Source: Bacillota bacterium
Lineage (GTDB): Bacteria; Bacillota; Proteinivoracia; UBA4975; VEMY01
Assembly: GCA_009711825.1 (NCBI GenBank)
Contig: VEMY01000050.1
Span: forward strand, 1 to 64,000
DNA length: 64,000 nt
Direction: 5' to 3'
Shown: piece by piece, positions 7,230 through 16,098 of the stretch
Position numbering within the stretch: the first letter of the stretch is position 1
Layout: every line of letters begins with the position of its first letter
Notes under the pieces: model-generated
What the model was told of the DNA's origin: nothing
Seen by the model: only the letters and a program-made list of their open reading frames with translations
The model's database searches: none
Position numbers and translations under genes: made by a program

Positions 7230-9330
7230 GCGCTTAACTCCGGGTCGGATTATAGCCCTGGTTGTGGTGCTGGCCCTGTTGGGCGGTGGCATTTACCTGG
7301 AGCGCAGCCTGTATGTTGCACCTGAGTGGCCGCCCCCCCGGGAAGGGGACCCCCAGCCGGTCCGGCCCACTGCTGATGATCCTGAGTTTCATCGCACCCC
7401 GTTTGCCGAGACCTTCGAAGAGCGGCGTGAGCTCTATGTAGAGTGGGCTACCCAGCAACCGACACCGGATTCCCGGAACTCAATCTGGGCTGAATTGATG
7501 AAGATAGAGGCGGGGCAGGATTATTTTCCGGAGGCGACCATGGACTGGTTGCTGGACTTTGTCAATGCCCGCAATGATTGTGCTGATTTTGTGGTGGCAG
7601 GTCTGATCCGTCTTTACTACATGTACCCGGAAGTGCTTTCAGCCCAGCAAGAGCAGGCACTTCGTAATACACTCCTGGATTTCCAGTACTGGTTGGATGA
7701 GCCCAACCCCGATAAGGGTGCCATGGAATTATGGACTGAGAATCATCAGATTCTGATCTATACTTCTGAGTATTTGGCCGGCCAGTTGTTTCCCGAAGAG
7801 ACATTTACCAATAACGGCATGTCCGGCGTGGAGCGCATGGAAAACGCCCGCCCGAAGATTATGCGCTGGATAGACTGGCGGGTGCGCACCGGCTTTGCCG
7901 AGTGGGATTCGATTCCTTACTACCCTGAAGATATTGCCTCGCTGGCAAACATCGTGGACTTTGCCGGCGATGAAGAGCTGGCTTTACATGCTGAAATGTT
8001 ATTGGACTTGTTATTGTTTGATGTGGCAGTGGACTCTTTTTATGGCCAGTTTGCCACCTCCCACGGCCGGGCCTCCGGCCATCATGTGCAAAGCGCTGCC
8101 GGCGATTCCATGGTTTCAGTTCAGGCATTGCTCTTGGGCTTGGGACGTTTTCAGTCCAACAGCAATATGGGAGTCGTTTCGCTGGCCCTGAGCGAGAATT
8201 ACCGCCTGCCGCCGGTTATTGAGGCGGTAGCTTTGGACATGCCTGAGGAAATGATAAATTATGAGCGCCATTCGATTCCGGTGACCAAAGAGGAGGCCGA
8301 GAGGCGAGGTTTGAGCATGGATTCCCCTGAGGATATCGACATCTGGTGGGGTATGGGCGCCTTTACCCATCCTTTGGTCATTGATCAGACGATTGCCCTG
8401 GCCGGTGAATGGGACCTATGGCATTACCCGGATTTTAAAGACTTTGAGGTCTTGGGCAAGGTTTTGGGCAGAATCAATGCTTTAGGGCTAGCCAGCAGGC
8501 TGCTGGATCCTGATCCCAACGGTACATTGATGTCTGAAGTCAATAAAGTCAGCTATCGCACGCCGGACTATATGCTCAGCAATGCCCAGGATTATCGTCC
8601 GGGAGAAAAGGGCTACCAACAGCATATCTGGCAGGCGACCCTTGGTCCCTATGCACGGGTCTTTGTCACTAATCCCGATTCGCTGCGTTCAGATGGGCAT
8701 CGCCCCAGCTATTGGGGTTCCCACGGCCGCCTGCCCCGGACTGCTCAACATGAAAATGTGCTGGTAGCTGTGCATAAAATCGGTCGCTATCAGGGATTGT
8801 TGGAGGCCAGGCATTTTGCCTTCACCCATGCCTACTTCCCCCGCTGGGCCTTTGATGAAGTGGTGGAAGTGCCGGTGGACGACGGTAGCGGCTGGGTGTT
8901 TGGCTGCAAGGATGATGGTTATGTGGCCCTCTACAGCCACCTGCCCTATCGCTGGCAGGATGAAGGTATAGACGCCGATCAGGAAATCATCGCCTTGGGC
9001 CGGGAGAATGTCTGGATTACCCAAATGGGGCGCCGGGCGGTGGATGGCGATTTTGAGGACTTTGTCGCCGCGGTGAGTAATGCACCGCTGGCAGTCGATG
9101 ATTTACAGGTAAATTATAAAGCCCCAGGCGTGGGCGAGGTTGAATTTGGCTGGGAAGGACCGTTCATGGTGGACGGTCAGGAAGTTTCGCTACGAGATTA
9201 TCCCCGCTGGGAAAATCCCTACACCCAGGCCGCCTTTGATTCCCGCGAGTTTTTAATCCGGCATAACGGTCTCGAATTACACCTGGATTTTGACCGCAAT
9301 CTCCGCTACCTGGGTCAGGAGGAGAACTAA
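7222..9330 (+). CDS. Membrane-anchored large protein, paralogue A; possible glycan lyase/hydrolase
   Basis: This is a 702-aa conserved protein of no family I can name. Residues 9-26 form a single hydrophobic anchor (RIIALVVVLALLGGGIYL) followed by a Pro-rich stretch, so the body is expected outside the membrane. The middle is helical and rich in aromatic/charged motifs (MELWTENHQILIYTSEYLAG, WIDWRVRTGFAEWDSIPYY, TSHGR). A C-terminal third rich in beta-type sequence (RTAQHENVLVAVHKIG, FTHAYFPRWAFDE) follows. This resembles the alpha-toroid plus beta-sandwich layout of polysaccharide lyases, without a detectable catalytic signature. ATG 7222 overlaps the previous stop. The next gene encodes a soluble paralogue. 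Fold and role are inferred. Confidence 0.6.
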   Translation: MIKRLTPGRIIALVVVLALLGGGIYLERSLYVAPEWPPPREGDPQPVRPTADDPEFHRTPFAETFEERRELYVEWATQQPTPDSRNSIWAELMKIEAGQDYFPEATMDWLLDFVNARNDCADFVVAGLIRLYYMYPEVLSAQQEQALRNTLLDFQYWLDEPNPDKGAMELWTENHQILIYTSEYLAGQLFPEETFTNNGMSGVERMENARPKIMRWIDWRVRTGFAEWDSIPYYPEDIASLANIVDFAGDEELALHAEMLLDLLLFDVAVDSFYGQFATSHGRASGHHVQSAAGDSMVSVQALLLGLGRFQSNSNMGVVSLALSENYRLPPVIEAVALDMPEEMINYERHSIPVTKEEAERRGLSMDSPEDIDIWWGMGAFTHPLVIDQTIALAGEWDLWHYPDFKDFEVLGKVLGRINALGLASRLLDPDPNGTLMSEVNKVSYRTPDYMLSNAQDYRPGEKGYQQHIWQATLGPYARVFVTNPDSLRSDGHRPSYWGSHGRLPRTAQHENVLVAVHKIGRYQGLLEARHFAFTHAYFPRWAFDEVVEVPVDDGSGWVFGCKDDGYVALYSHLPYRWQDEGIDADQEIIALGRENVWITQMGRRAVDGDFEDFVAAVSNAPLAVDDLQVNYKAPGVGEVEFGWEGPFMVDGQEVSLRDYPRWENPYTQAAFDSREFLIRHNGLELHLDFDRNLRYLGQEEN

Positions 9331-11319
9331 ATGTCCGCCGGTGGACAGTCCCCCCGGCGGCCCCAGCCTGGGGACAGGCCTTTTCACAAGGTTCCCCTGG
9401 CAGAAACTTATGGAGAGCGCCAACGCTTGTTTCTGGACTGGGCCACTGAGCACCCGACTCCGGACGATCTCTATGCCATCTGGGCTGAGATTTGCAAGCT
9501 GGCCCGGGGCGCGGCAGCCATTGCCGGGAAGACCTTAGATTTTGCCCTGGAATTTGTGGACGCCCGCCGGGACTGCGCCGATTTTATCGTTGCCGGCTTA
9601 ATCCGGGCGCTCTACTGCTATGGCCAGAATTTGCCCGGGGAGCAGAGGGAGGCAATTGCCCGCTCGCTCTTGGGCTTCCAATACTGGTTGGATGAGCCCA
9701 ATCCCAATTTGGGCGCAATGGAGCTCTGGACCGAGAATCACCAGATTCTCATCCACAGCAGCGAGTATCTTGCTGGCCAGCTTTTCCCCGACCAGGTTTT
9801 TGCCAACGGCATCACCGGTCGGGAGCGGATGGTCCAGGCCCGGGAGCGGATTTGTAAATGGATTGACTGGCGGGTGCGCACTGGTTTTGCCGAATGGGAT
9901 TCAATTCCCTACTATCCGGAGGACCTGGCTGCCCTGCTGAATCTGGCGGACTTTGCCCAGGATCAGGAGCTGGCTCGCCAGGCGACAATGTTGGTGGACC
10001 TAATCCTGTTTGATGTGGCGGTGGACTCGTTTTATGGCCAGTATGGATCCAGCCACGGCCGGGCCTATGACGAACATATCAAGAGCGCTGCCGGTGATAC
10101 AATGGTCACCCTCCAGGCCCTGCTCTGGGGAATGGGTAGGTTTCAGACCAATAGCAATATGGGAAGTGTCGCCATGGCAACCAGCAGTTACCAAATGCCT
10201 GCTGTGTTGGAAGCAATCGGTCAGGACATGCCTGACGAAATGACGAACCGGGAACGGCATTCCATCGAGGTGGAGGCAGCGGCCGACTGGGATCTGCACT
10301 TTGACAGCGATGAAGATATCCGCATTTGGTGGGCAATGGGTGCCTTTACCCATCCCAAAGTGATAAAAAAGACTATGGAGCTGGCCGGCCGTTGGCAATT
10401 TTGGCATTATAGCGATTTCCGACCATTTCGCGCCTTGGCCCGGGTCCTGGGAACGCTGGGGCTGCTGGGTTTTGCCAGCCGGGTGTTCGATCCAGATCCC
10501 AACGGGGTGTTGATGTCCGAGGTAAACAAACTTACCTTTCGCACCCCCGATTACATGCTCTCCAACGCTCAGGACTGGCGCAAAGGGCAGAAGGGTTATC
10601 AGCAGCATATTTGGCAGGCGACCTTGGGTCCTTATGCCGTTGTGTTTGTGACCAATCCCGATTCCCTGGAAGTGGGTGACGCCAACCGGCACCGTCCCAG
10701 CTATTGGGCTTCCCACGGGCGTCTGCCCCGGACTGCCCAGTACCGCAATGTTCTGGTGGCTGTGCATAAAATCCCCGCCCGCAAAGGACTGTTGGAAGCA
10801 CGCCACTATACTTTCACCCATGCCTATTTTCCTCGCTGGGCCTTTGATGAGCTGGTGGAAGTGCCGGCAGCGGGCGGTGGCGGCTGGATTTTTGGTCGCA
10901 AGGATGAGGGGTATATTGCTTTCTACAGTCACCTGCCCTATCAGTGGCAGCAGCAGGGGATTGATGCCGACCAGGAGGTTATTGCCCCAGGGAGGGAGAA
11001 TATTTGGATTACTCACTTGGGACGCCGGGCGGTGGACGGCAATTTCACTGATTTCGTCCACCGGGTGAGTCGCGCCCCATTGACAGTAGATGGTCTGCAG
11101 GTGGAGTACGAGGCCCCAGGAGTAGGGTGCATCCACTTTGGCTGGCACGGCCCGTTAACTGTAAACGGCGCTGAGGTTTCGCTGCGGGATTACCCTCGTT
11201 GGGACAACCCCTACGCCCAGGTTCCCTTTGATTCCCGGGAGTTCACAATTGAGCACAATGGTTTGCATCTACATTTGAATTTCCCGCGCAGTCTGCGGCA
11301 ATTCAACTCCCAGGCATAG
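9331..11319 (+). CDS. Soluble paralogue B of the preceding large protein
   Basis: This 662-aa protein aligns with paralogue A along almost its whole length, sharing for example FQYWLDEPNPN, MELWTENHQILI, WRVRTGFAEWDSIPYYPED, DVAVDSFYGQ, RTPDYMLSNAQD, GYQQHIWQATLGPYA and DSREF. It lacks the N-terminal membrane anchor and begins MSAGGQSPRRPQPG, so it should be cytoplasmic. ATG 9331 follows the previous TAA directly, with AGGAGGAG as ribosome binding site. Tandem duplication with different localisation suggests the same chemistry on an outside polymer and on an imported fragment, or a heteromer. The catalytic residues are unknown; conserved His/Tyr/Arg in TSHGR/SSHGR and HRPSYW are candidates. 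Confidence 0.6.
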   Translation: MSAGGQSPRRPQPGDRPFHKVPLAETYGERQRLFLDWATEHPTPDDLYAIWAEICKLARGAAAIAGKTLDFALEFVDARRDCADFIVAGLIRALYCYGQNLPGEQREAIARSLLGFQYWLDEPNPNLGAMELWTENHQILIHSSEYLAGQLFPDQVFANGITGRERMVQARERICKWIDWRVRTGFAEWDSIPYYPEDLAALLNLADFAQDQELARQATMLVDLILFDVAVDSFYGQYGSSHGRAYDEHIKSAAGDTMVTLQALLWGMGRFQTNSNMGSVAMATSSYQMPAVLEAIGQDMPDEMTNRERHSIEVEAAADWDLHFDSDEDIRIWWAMGAFTHPKVIKKTMELAGRWQFWHYSDFRPFRALARVLGTLGLLGFASRVFDPDPNGVLMSEVNKLTFRTPDYMLSNAQDWRKGQKGYQQHIWQATLGPYAVVFVTNPDSLEVGDANRHRPSYWASHGRLPRTAQYRNVLVAVHKIPARKGLLEARHYTFTHAYFPRWAFDELVEVPAAGGGGWIFGRKDEGYIAFYSHLPYQWQQQGIDADQEVIAPGRENIWITHLGRRAVDGNFTDFVHRVSRAPLTVDGLQVEYEAPGVGCIHFGWHGPLTVNGAEVSLRDYPRWDNPYAQVPFDSREFTIEHNGLHLHLNFPRSLRQFNSQA

Positions 11320-11330
11320 ACAGGCAGTTA

Positions 11331-11348
11331 CTTCCGGCTTTCCGGAAG
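11331..11348. other. Intercistronic hairpin
   Basis: CTTCCGG and CCGGAAG form a perfect 7-bp stem with a 4-nt loop in the only sizeable gap of this part of the operon. No T run follows, so it is more likely an RNA processing or stability element separating the paralogue pair from the DUF6379-like gene than a terminator. Confidence 0.4.
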
Positions 11349-11376
11349 CAAAAATAATTTATCAGGAGGGGTACTG

Positions 11377-11742
11377 ATGGAAATTCCTGCTTTCATGCTC
11401 AAAAAGCTCTACAAGAAAGGTTCGTTGACCAACACCGATGGCGGCGTCAGCTTTATCGTCAAGAACTCAATCTCGCCGGCAACAATAATCGGACTCGATC
11501 AATTGCTCATCGATGGCGAAGAGGTTGAAATCGCCAAGGTAAAGCTGATTACCAGCAAGAGTGAAGTAAATGCCGCTGAAATAACCGAGGAGCAGTCCCT
11601 GCATGTGAATTGGAATGACGCAATTACTTTGGTGGTGGATGGTCTGACTCTGGCGTCAGGCAGCCACAAATTGGCATTGACAATTAACACCCGGGACGTG
11701 GGCCCCCTGACTTTGGAGGTCAGCGACACCCTCGCCGGGTAG
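11377..11742 (+). CDS. Small DUF6379-like protein (C-glycoside deglycosidase beta-subunit type)
   Basis: This 121-aa protein begins MEIPAFMLKKLYKKGSLTNT, continues FIVKNSISPATIIGLDQLLIDGEEV, and ends in HKLALTINTRDVGPLTLEVSDT. The pattern of short beta strands, a GSLxNT opening and a closing NTRDVGPLxLEVSDT matches, from memory, DUF6379 proteins, the small beta-sandwich partner of TIM-barrel C-glycoside deglycosidases. No signal peptide. AGGAGGGG precedes the ATG. The operon also holds a xylose-isomerase-like barrel (15257) that could be the alpha partner, although the two genes are separated here. If the assignment is wrong it is an orphan small beta protein. Confidence 0.55.
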   Translation: MEIPAFMLKKLYKKGSLTNTDGGVSFIVKNSISPATIIGLDQLLIDGEEVEIAKVKLITSKSEVNAAEITEEQSLHVNWNDAITLVVDGLTLASGSHKLALTINTRDVGPLTLEVSDTLAG

Positions 11743-11748
11743 CAGAAA

Positions 11749-13749
11749 ATGAACGACACAAAAGCGCTTGTCCTGGAAACGGTCACTGGGCTAGCCCGAT
11801 TTCTCCATGGCTGCCAGGTAATAACCGGGGATATTGAGGTGGATGTGCCGGATGGGGAAACAATCAGCGTGGATTATCAGTTTCTGCGCCGGGACCCCGG
11901 CCCCTATCCCCTGGAAGTGCGCCGCCAGGGCGCCGATATCTGGCTGCGGGCAATTGAATCGGAAGCATGGCATGGTCCCCTGGTGGCCGACAGCTTTGTC
12001 CGGGTGTTCCCGGGGCGGGGAATTCGCAACCCCGCCCGGGGGGGCGGCGGCATTACTTTCCGCTACCCTGGCGGCGCAGAAACAGGCCGGGTGATCTTGG
12101 AGGCCTATGACCGGGGAGGAATTTGGGACGATTTGCCCAATATGGAGGTATTTATCTACGAACCCCAGGTGGCGGCCACCTTTTACGCCGATGCCTATTC
12201 GGCCTGGATTTTTGCCTGGCTTGCATCTCGGGGCGAGAAACAGTACCGGGAGCCGGCGGCCATGGCCCTGGATTTTGTCCAGCGCATTTATCCGGTCTAT
12301 ACGCCGATGATCATGGACGGACTCAACCACAGCGATTTTAAGAATCCGGCCTTTATCGAGGCAGTGGAAGAACTGGCGGTGGATTGGGCCCAGCCGGAGC
12401 AGCTGGAGCGCTGGCGAAAGCTTTTCCCAGGGATGGTTAATGATGACGCCTACTCCCCCACCAATGTCCACGCCCTGCGCTATCACTGGAGGGCAGTCCG
12501 CCAGTATTACACAGGACTGACCGGAGCCGAACCCCAGCAATATCTGAAACGAGTCTTTGCCGACGCAACTGACGACGGTTTGATTCACGACAATAATACA
12601 TCGGAGCTTTCCTTTGGCGGCCACACCGACGCCCACGATTTGACCTATCATTTGTATACCTTGGCCTGTCTTGTTCGGGGCTATCAATATCTGCCCCTGC
12701 CGGAAGTGCTGGCAACCATTGAACGGGGCGCAAACTTCAGTTTGTCCCTGACAACTTCCGGCGGCGAGGTATCGTATCTCGGCCGTGGCGCCAACAATGT
12801 CTATCATCTGGCCTCGGCATTTTACACCTTTGCGTTTATGGCCAAACAGCAGGTAGAGCAGGCGGGACGTTTCCGGCGTGCAGCGACGTTAATCCTCAAC
12901 TATATACGTGGCTTTCAACAGGAGAGCGGAGAGATTGCCACTGCTCTCAACCGCTACCCCGAGGAGCGGATGGGCTGGAATCACTGTCATACTCCCTACA
13001 ACGGGCTTACCGCCTATTTGTTGGCACAGGCTTTGCCTCTGTTGACTGAGGAAGGTGAGCAAAGTCTGGTGCTAGAGGGTAAGGCGAAGCTCCTTTACCC
13101 CGAGGCGCGATACGCTGCCGTCAGCACGAAAGATTACTATGCGGTATTCTTTGGCGGCAATGCTCTGTCTTACCCCTGGTCGGGTTGTCATAAGACAGGG
13201 GTGGCTGGACTTGCTCATCTTGGTGTCCAGGGACGTCCGGGCCAGCTGCCGATACTTGAGCAGTCGCTGCGGGAAGGCGAGTGGTCCACCGGTGACCTAC
13301 CGGATGTTGTCAGCGCTGATGGCGATACAGCCGTGCCGGCAGGTCTGGGCAGCTTGCAGGAGGAAGCTGACGGCTTCTCCCTGGAACTGGAATACGGCGG
13401 CTTTCAGGCGCGGCAAGTTTACCGTCCAGAGGCCAATGGGCTGCTGCTTGAGACAACACTAGTCTGTTTGAATCCTGGGCATTATCAATTGGCTGGACTG
13501 CCAACCATTTCGGTTTTGGTTGATTCGGGCTGGCGGCACGAGGTTTCCGACAAGTTGGTTACGTGCTCTGGGCCCAACGGCAATTTGCGTTTAGAGGTGC
13601 TGGACGTTTCTGAGCCCGGGGAATGGCAAACCTTTGAAGAATCATCTACAGCCCGGGGGCTGCATTCCAAACTGGCCCGGGTTGTGGACCGGGAGTTTAG
13701 CGTCGGAGACACACTCACCTGTCGCGTCAGGATTACGGTGGGAATTTAA
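11749..13749 (+). CDS. Large protein with probable helical-toroid plus C-terminal beta domain; function unknown
   Basis: This 666-aa cytoplasmic-looking protein has no signal peptide. Residues about 1-130 are beta-rich. The central part (about 140-430) is helical with toroid-like segments (YADAYSAWIFAWLASRGEKQ, RYHWRAVRQYYTGLTG, GGHTDAHDLTYHLYTLACLV, RMGWNHCHTPYNGLTAYLLA). The C-terminal 200 residues are beta-rich (YYAVFFGGNALSYPWSG, FQARQVYRPEANGLLLETTL). This is the layout of heparinase-II/III-like lyases and of unsaturated-glycan hydrolases, but it shares no clear sequence motif with them or with the paralogue pair upstream. It sits between the DUF6379-like gene and the sugar transporter, so it probably acts on the imported glycan. 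Function is not assigned. Confidence 0.5.
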   Translation: MNDTKALVLETVTGLARFLHGCQVITGDIEVDVPDGETISVDYQFLRRDPGPYPLEVRRQGADIWLRAIESEAWHGPLVADSFVRVFPGRGIRNPARGGGGITFRYPGGAETGRVILEAYDRGGIWDDLPNMEVFIYEPQVAATFYADAYSAWIFAWLASRGEKQYREPAAMALDFVQRIYPVYTPMIMDGLNHSDFKNPAFIEAVEELAVDWAQPEQLERWRKLFPGMVNDDAYSPTNVHALRYHWRAVRQYYTGLTGAEPQQYLKRVFADATDDGLIHDNNTSELSFGGHTDAHDLTYHLYTLACLVRGYQYLPLPEVLATIERGANFSLSLTTSGGEVSYLGRGANNVYHLASAFYTFAFMAKQQVEQAGRFRRAATLILNYIRGFQQESGEIATALNRYPEERMGWNHCHTPYNGLTAYLLAQALPLLTEEGEQSLVLEGKAKLLYPEARYAAVSTKDYYAVFFGGNALSYPWSGCHKTGVAGLAHLGVQGRPGQLPILEQSLREGEWSTGDLPDVVSADGDTAVPAGLGSLQEEADGFSLELEYGGFQARQVYRPEANGLLLETTLVCLNPGHYQLAGLPTISVLVDSGWRHEVSDKLVTCSGPNGNLRLEVLDVSEPGEWQTFEESSTARGLHSKLARVVDREFSVGDTLTCRVRITVGI

Positions 13750-13801
13750 CTGGCCCTTGCAGGCGCAGGGCAAACATCTGAAATTAAGGGAGAGGATTTG
13801 T

Positions 13802-15256
13802 TTGGCCGAGATGCAAAATAAGCATAGGCTGCCTCTGCTCACCAAACTGATTTACGGTTCGGGAGATATGTTTGGCGGCGGTTCCCTGATGTTAATAGGC
13901 TTCTTTTATCTGTTCTTCATGACTGAGGTTGCAGGGTTGAATCCGGGTCTTGCGGGTATGGTTCTGCTTCTGGGCAAGGGCTGGGATGCTGTCAGCGACC
14001 CGTTGATGGGTTGGCTCAGTGACCGCACCCGCAGCCGCTTTGGTCGGCGCCGGATTTACTTTCTGGCCGGGATTGCACCGATTTTTATCTGTTTTACACT
14101 GCTCTGGATGGTGCCGCCCTTTAGTTCCCAGATTGGCACTTTCCTGTTCTTTTTAACTGCGAATGTATTGTTTAACACTACCCTTACCATGGTAATGATT
14201 CCGTACAATGCTTTGGTTCCCGAGCTTACTCCCGATTATGACGAGCGTAGTTCGCTCACCGGTTTCCGACTGGCATTTTCCAATATCGCTTCATTGCTTT
14301 CGGCAGCGGTGCCAATGCTGATCGTCGATGCCTTCGCTAGTCCTGCCAATGGTTACCTGGTAATGGCGATGACTTTTGGCCTGCTTTTTGCCCTGCCATT
14401 CTTGGGCGTGTTCTTGGTAAGTTTTGAGACCACAAAAGAGGTTTCCAAAAGCCGGTTTAATCTGCTGGGGGATGTCACCCAGGCTCTGTCCAATCGTTCT
14501 TTCCGGCGTTTGGTCGGCGTTTACCTGCCCACTTTTCTGGGCGTTGATGTTATCTCTGCGGTTATGGTCTACTACTTAACCTATGTTCTGGGGCGGGGCG
14601 AGGGCATGCAGGTGTCTATGGTTCTTGGTCTCTTGCTCTTGTGTCAGACCCTGGCGTTGCCCGTGTATGTAAAGATAGCCCGCACACGGGGCAAGCATGT
14701 CTCATACACAACAGGCGCGCTGATTTGGATGATACTACTGCCGGTGCTCTGGTTCTTTACGCCGGAGACTCCATTCGCCGTGGTCTTGGTATTGGCAGCC
14801 ATGGTGGGGATGGGGACGGCCGGTGCGGGCTTCAGCCCGTGGGCGATGTTCCCGGATGTAATTGATGTGGATGAGTTGGTTACTGGCAAGCGGCGGCAGG
14901 GTATTTATTCTGGGGTCATGACTTTCATGCGTAAAATCTCTTCGGCCCTGGCTCTGGCTGTTGTTGGCTGGATGATTGACTGGTCTGGTTACATCGCCAA
15001 TGATGACACAATTGCCCAACCGGATGGTTTTCTGACCATGGTCCGGTTTTTGGTGGCGGTATTCCCCATCTTCTTGGTGTTGACCGGTCTTTGGTTCTGT
15101 CGCCGTTATCCCTTGAATCAACAGCGACACGATAAGTTGCGCAACATCCTGGCAACCCGGCCCGCAGGCACCGCCGACCTCAGCGGCGAAGCCGGTGAGC
15201 TGGCCGACTTGCTTTATGGGCCGCTACCTGACGATATTAATAACGAGGTGAGTTAA
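13802..15256 (+). CDS. GPH-family (glycoside-pentoside-hexuronide) cation symporter
   Basis: This 484-aa, 12-helix transporter has the family signature near its N-terminus: LIYGSGDMFGGG, then DAVSDPLMGWLSDRTRSRFG with RRR, and NVLFNTTLTMVMIPYNALVPE. Such proteins bring glycosides or uronides in with Na+ or H+. The start chosen is TTG 13802, six bases after GGGAGAGG; ATG 13811 is possible but badly spaced, and the frame upstream to 13634 overlaps the preceding gene. It is the only transporter of the operon and implies uptake of a small oligosaccharide or glycoside rather than a polymer. Confidence 0.9.
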   Translation: MAEMQNKHRLPLLTKLIYGSGDMFGGGSLMLIGFFYLFFMTEVAGLNPGLAGMVLLLGKGWDAVSDPLMGWLSDRTRSRFGRRRIYFLAGIAPIFICFTLLWMVPPFSSQIGTFLFFLTANVLFNTTLTMVMIPYNALVPELTPDYDERSSLTGFRLAFSNIASLLSAAVPMLIVDAFASPANGYLVMAMTFGLLFALPFLGVFLVSFETTKEVSKSRFNLLGDVTQALSNRSFRRLVGVYLPTFLGVDVISAVMVYYLTYVLGRGEGMQVSMVLGLLLLCQTLALPVYVKIARTRGKHVSYTTGALIWMILLPVLWFFTPETPFAVVLVLAAMVGMGTAGAGFSPWAMFPDVIDVDELVTGKRRQGIYSGVMTFMRKISSALALAVVGWMIDWSGYIANDDTIAQPDGFLTMVRFLVAVFPIFLVLTGLWFCRRYPLNQQRHDKLRNILATRPAGTADLSGEAGELADLLYGPLPDDINNEVS

Positions 15257-16090
15257 GTGTCTGTTCTTTTAGGCGTTGTAACCGATGAAGTCTCCCAGGA
15301 TCCTGTGTACGCGCTGGATTGGGCCCGGAAACATCGCTTAGATTATGTCGATATCCGCGATGTCTGGGAGCTGAATATCGCTGAGCTTAGTGAGCAGCAA
15401 CTGGCTACATTGGAAAAGCTATTGGTTGATTCGGATTTTAAGGTGAAGACGATTTGCCCCCAGCTGTTTCGGGCGGAACTTGATCCAGAGGCGGTGACCC
15501 GGGTCACTGCCAATCCGGATTTAGTTGCCACAGACCCCAGCGAGTATGCCGAGCATTTACGGCTGCTGCTCCATAGTCTGGAATTGGCCGAGCGGCTGGA
15601 CGCTCCCTATGTGCGCTGCTTCGGGTTCTGGCGGGAAGAAGAGCCTGAGGATGTCTGGGATACACTGGTGAGCGCGTTCCGGTTTGCGGCAGATTTAGCC
15701 ACCAAGCGGGACAAGATCTTGCTTTTGGAGAACGAGGCAATGACCTATGCCATTTCCGGCAGTGAGGCTGCACAGGTGATAAACGCTGTTGACAGTCCAT
15801 CCTTTGCTGCAATTTGGGATCCGGCTAATGGATTTTTCCATCCGGAAACTCCTTTCCCTGATGGTTATATCGCCCTCGGTGATCTAATCAAAGTTGTGCA
15901 CGCCAAGGACGCCGGTGCCCAGGGGTTCACTGTCATTGGCCAGGGGGAGTTGGATTGGGAGGGGCAAATTAAGGCCTTGAAACAGTTTGATTCAGTTTGT
16001 GTCTCGGTGGAACCACGTACCGCTCCTGACGACGGCACGCTGGAGCAAGCTTCCGGAGCGATTCTAGACTGGCTGCGGGCTCGGATTTAA
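15257..16090 (+). CDS. Xylose-isomerase-like TIM-barrel protein; candidate deglycosidase alpha subunit or sugar epimerase
   Basis: This 277-aa AP-endonuclease-2-superfamily barrel has the usual metal ligands in order: E158 in LLENE, D188 in WDPAN, H215 in VVHAKD and E252 in VEPR. Relatives include sugar isomerases/epimerases, inosose dehydratases and the alpha subunit of C-glycoside deglycosidases. GTG 15257 directly follows the transporter stop, with GAGGTGAG as ribosome binding site. It is the last gene of the operon. With the DUF6379-like protein and a Gfo/Idh/MocA enzyme present, a role in eliminating the aglycone from a 3-keto sugar is attractive; isomerase activity is the alternative. 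Confidence 0.8.
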   Translation: MSVLLGVVTDEVSQDPVYALDWARKHRLDYVDIRDVWELNIAELSEQQLATLEKLLVDSDFKVKTICPQLFRAELDPEAVTRVTANPDLVATDPSEYAEHLRLLLHSLELAERLDAPYVRCFGFWREEEPEDVWDTLVSAFRFAADLATKRDKILLLENEAMTYAISGSEAAQVINAVDSPSFAAIWDPANGFFHPETPFPDGYIALGDLIKVVHAKDAGAQGFTVIGQGELDWEGQIKALKQFDSVCVSVEPRTAPDDGTLEQASGAILDWLRARI

Positions 16091-16098
16091 TGTATAGG

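Noticed and set aside
10000-11148. 382-codon minus-strand open frame inside paralogue B
   Set aside because: It is antisense to a strongly conserved coding frame; Gly/His/Pro-rich composition is typical of a shadow of GC-rich coding DNA.
11791-12807. 338-codon minus-strand open frame in the 11749 gene
   Set aside because: Antisense shadow without ribosome binding site; the plus-strand frame has coherent protein character and operon context.
993-16090. Catabolic operon as a prophage or recently acquired island
   Set aside because: No integrase, attachment repeats or phage genes; codon character matches neighbouring genes.
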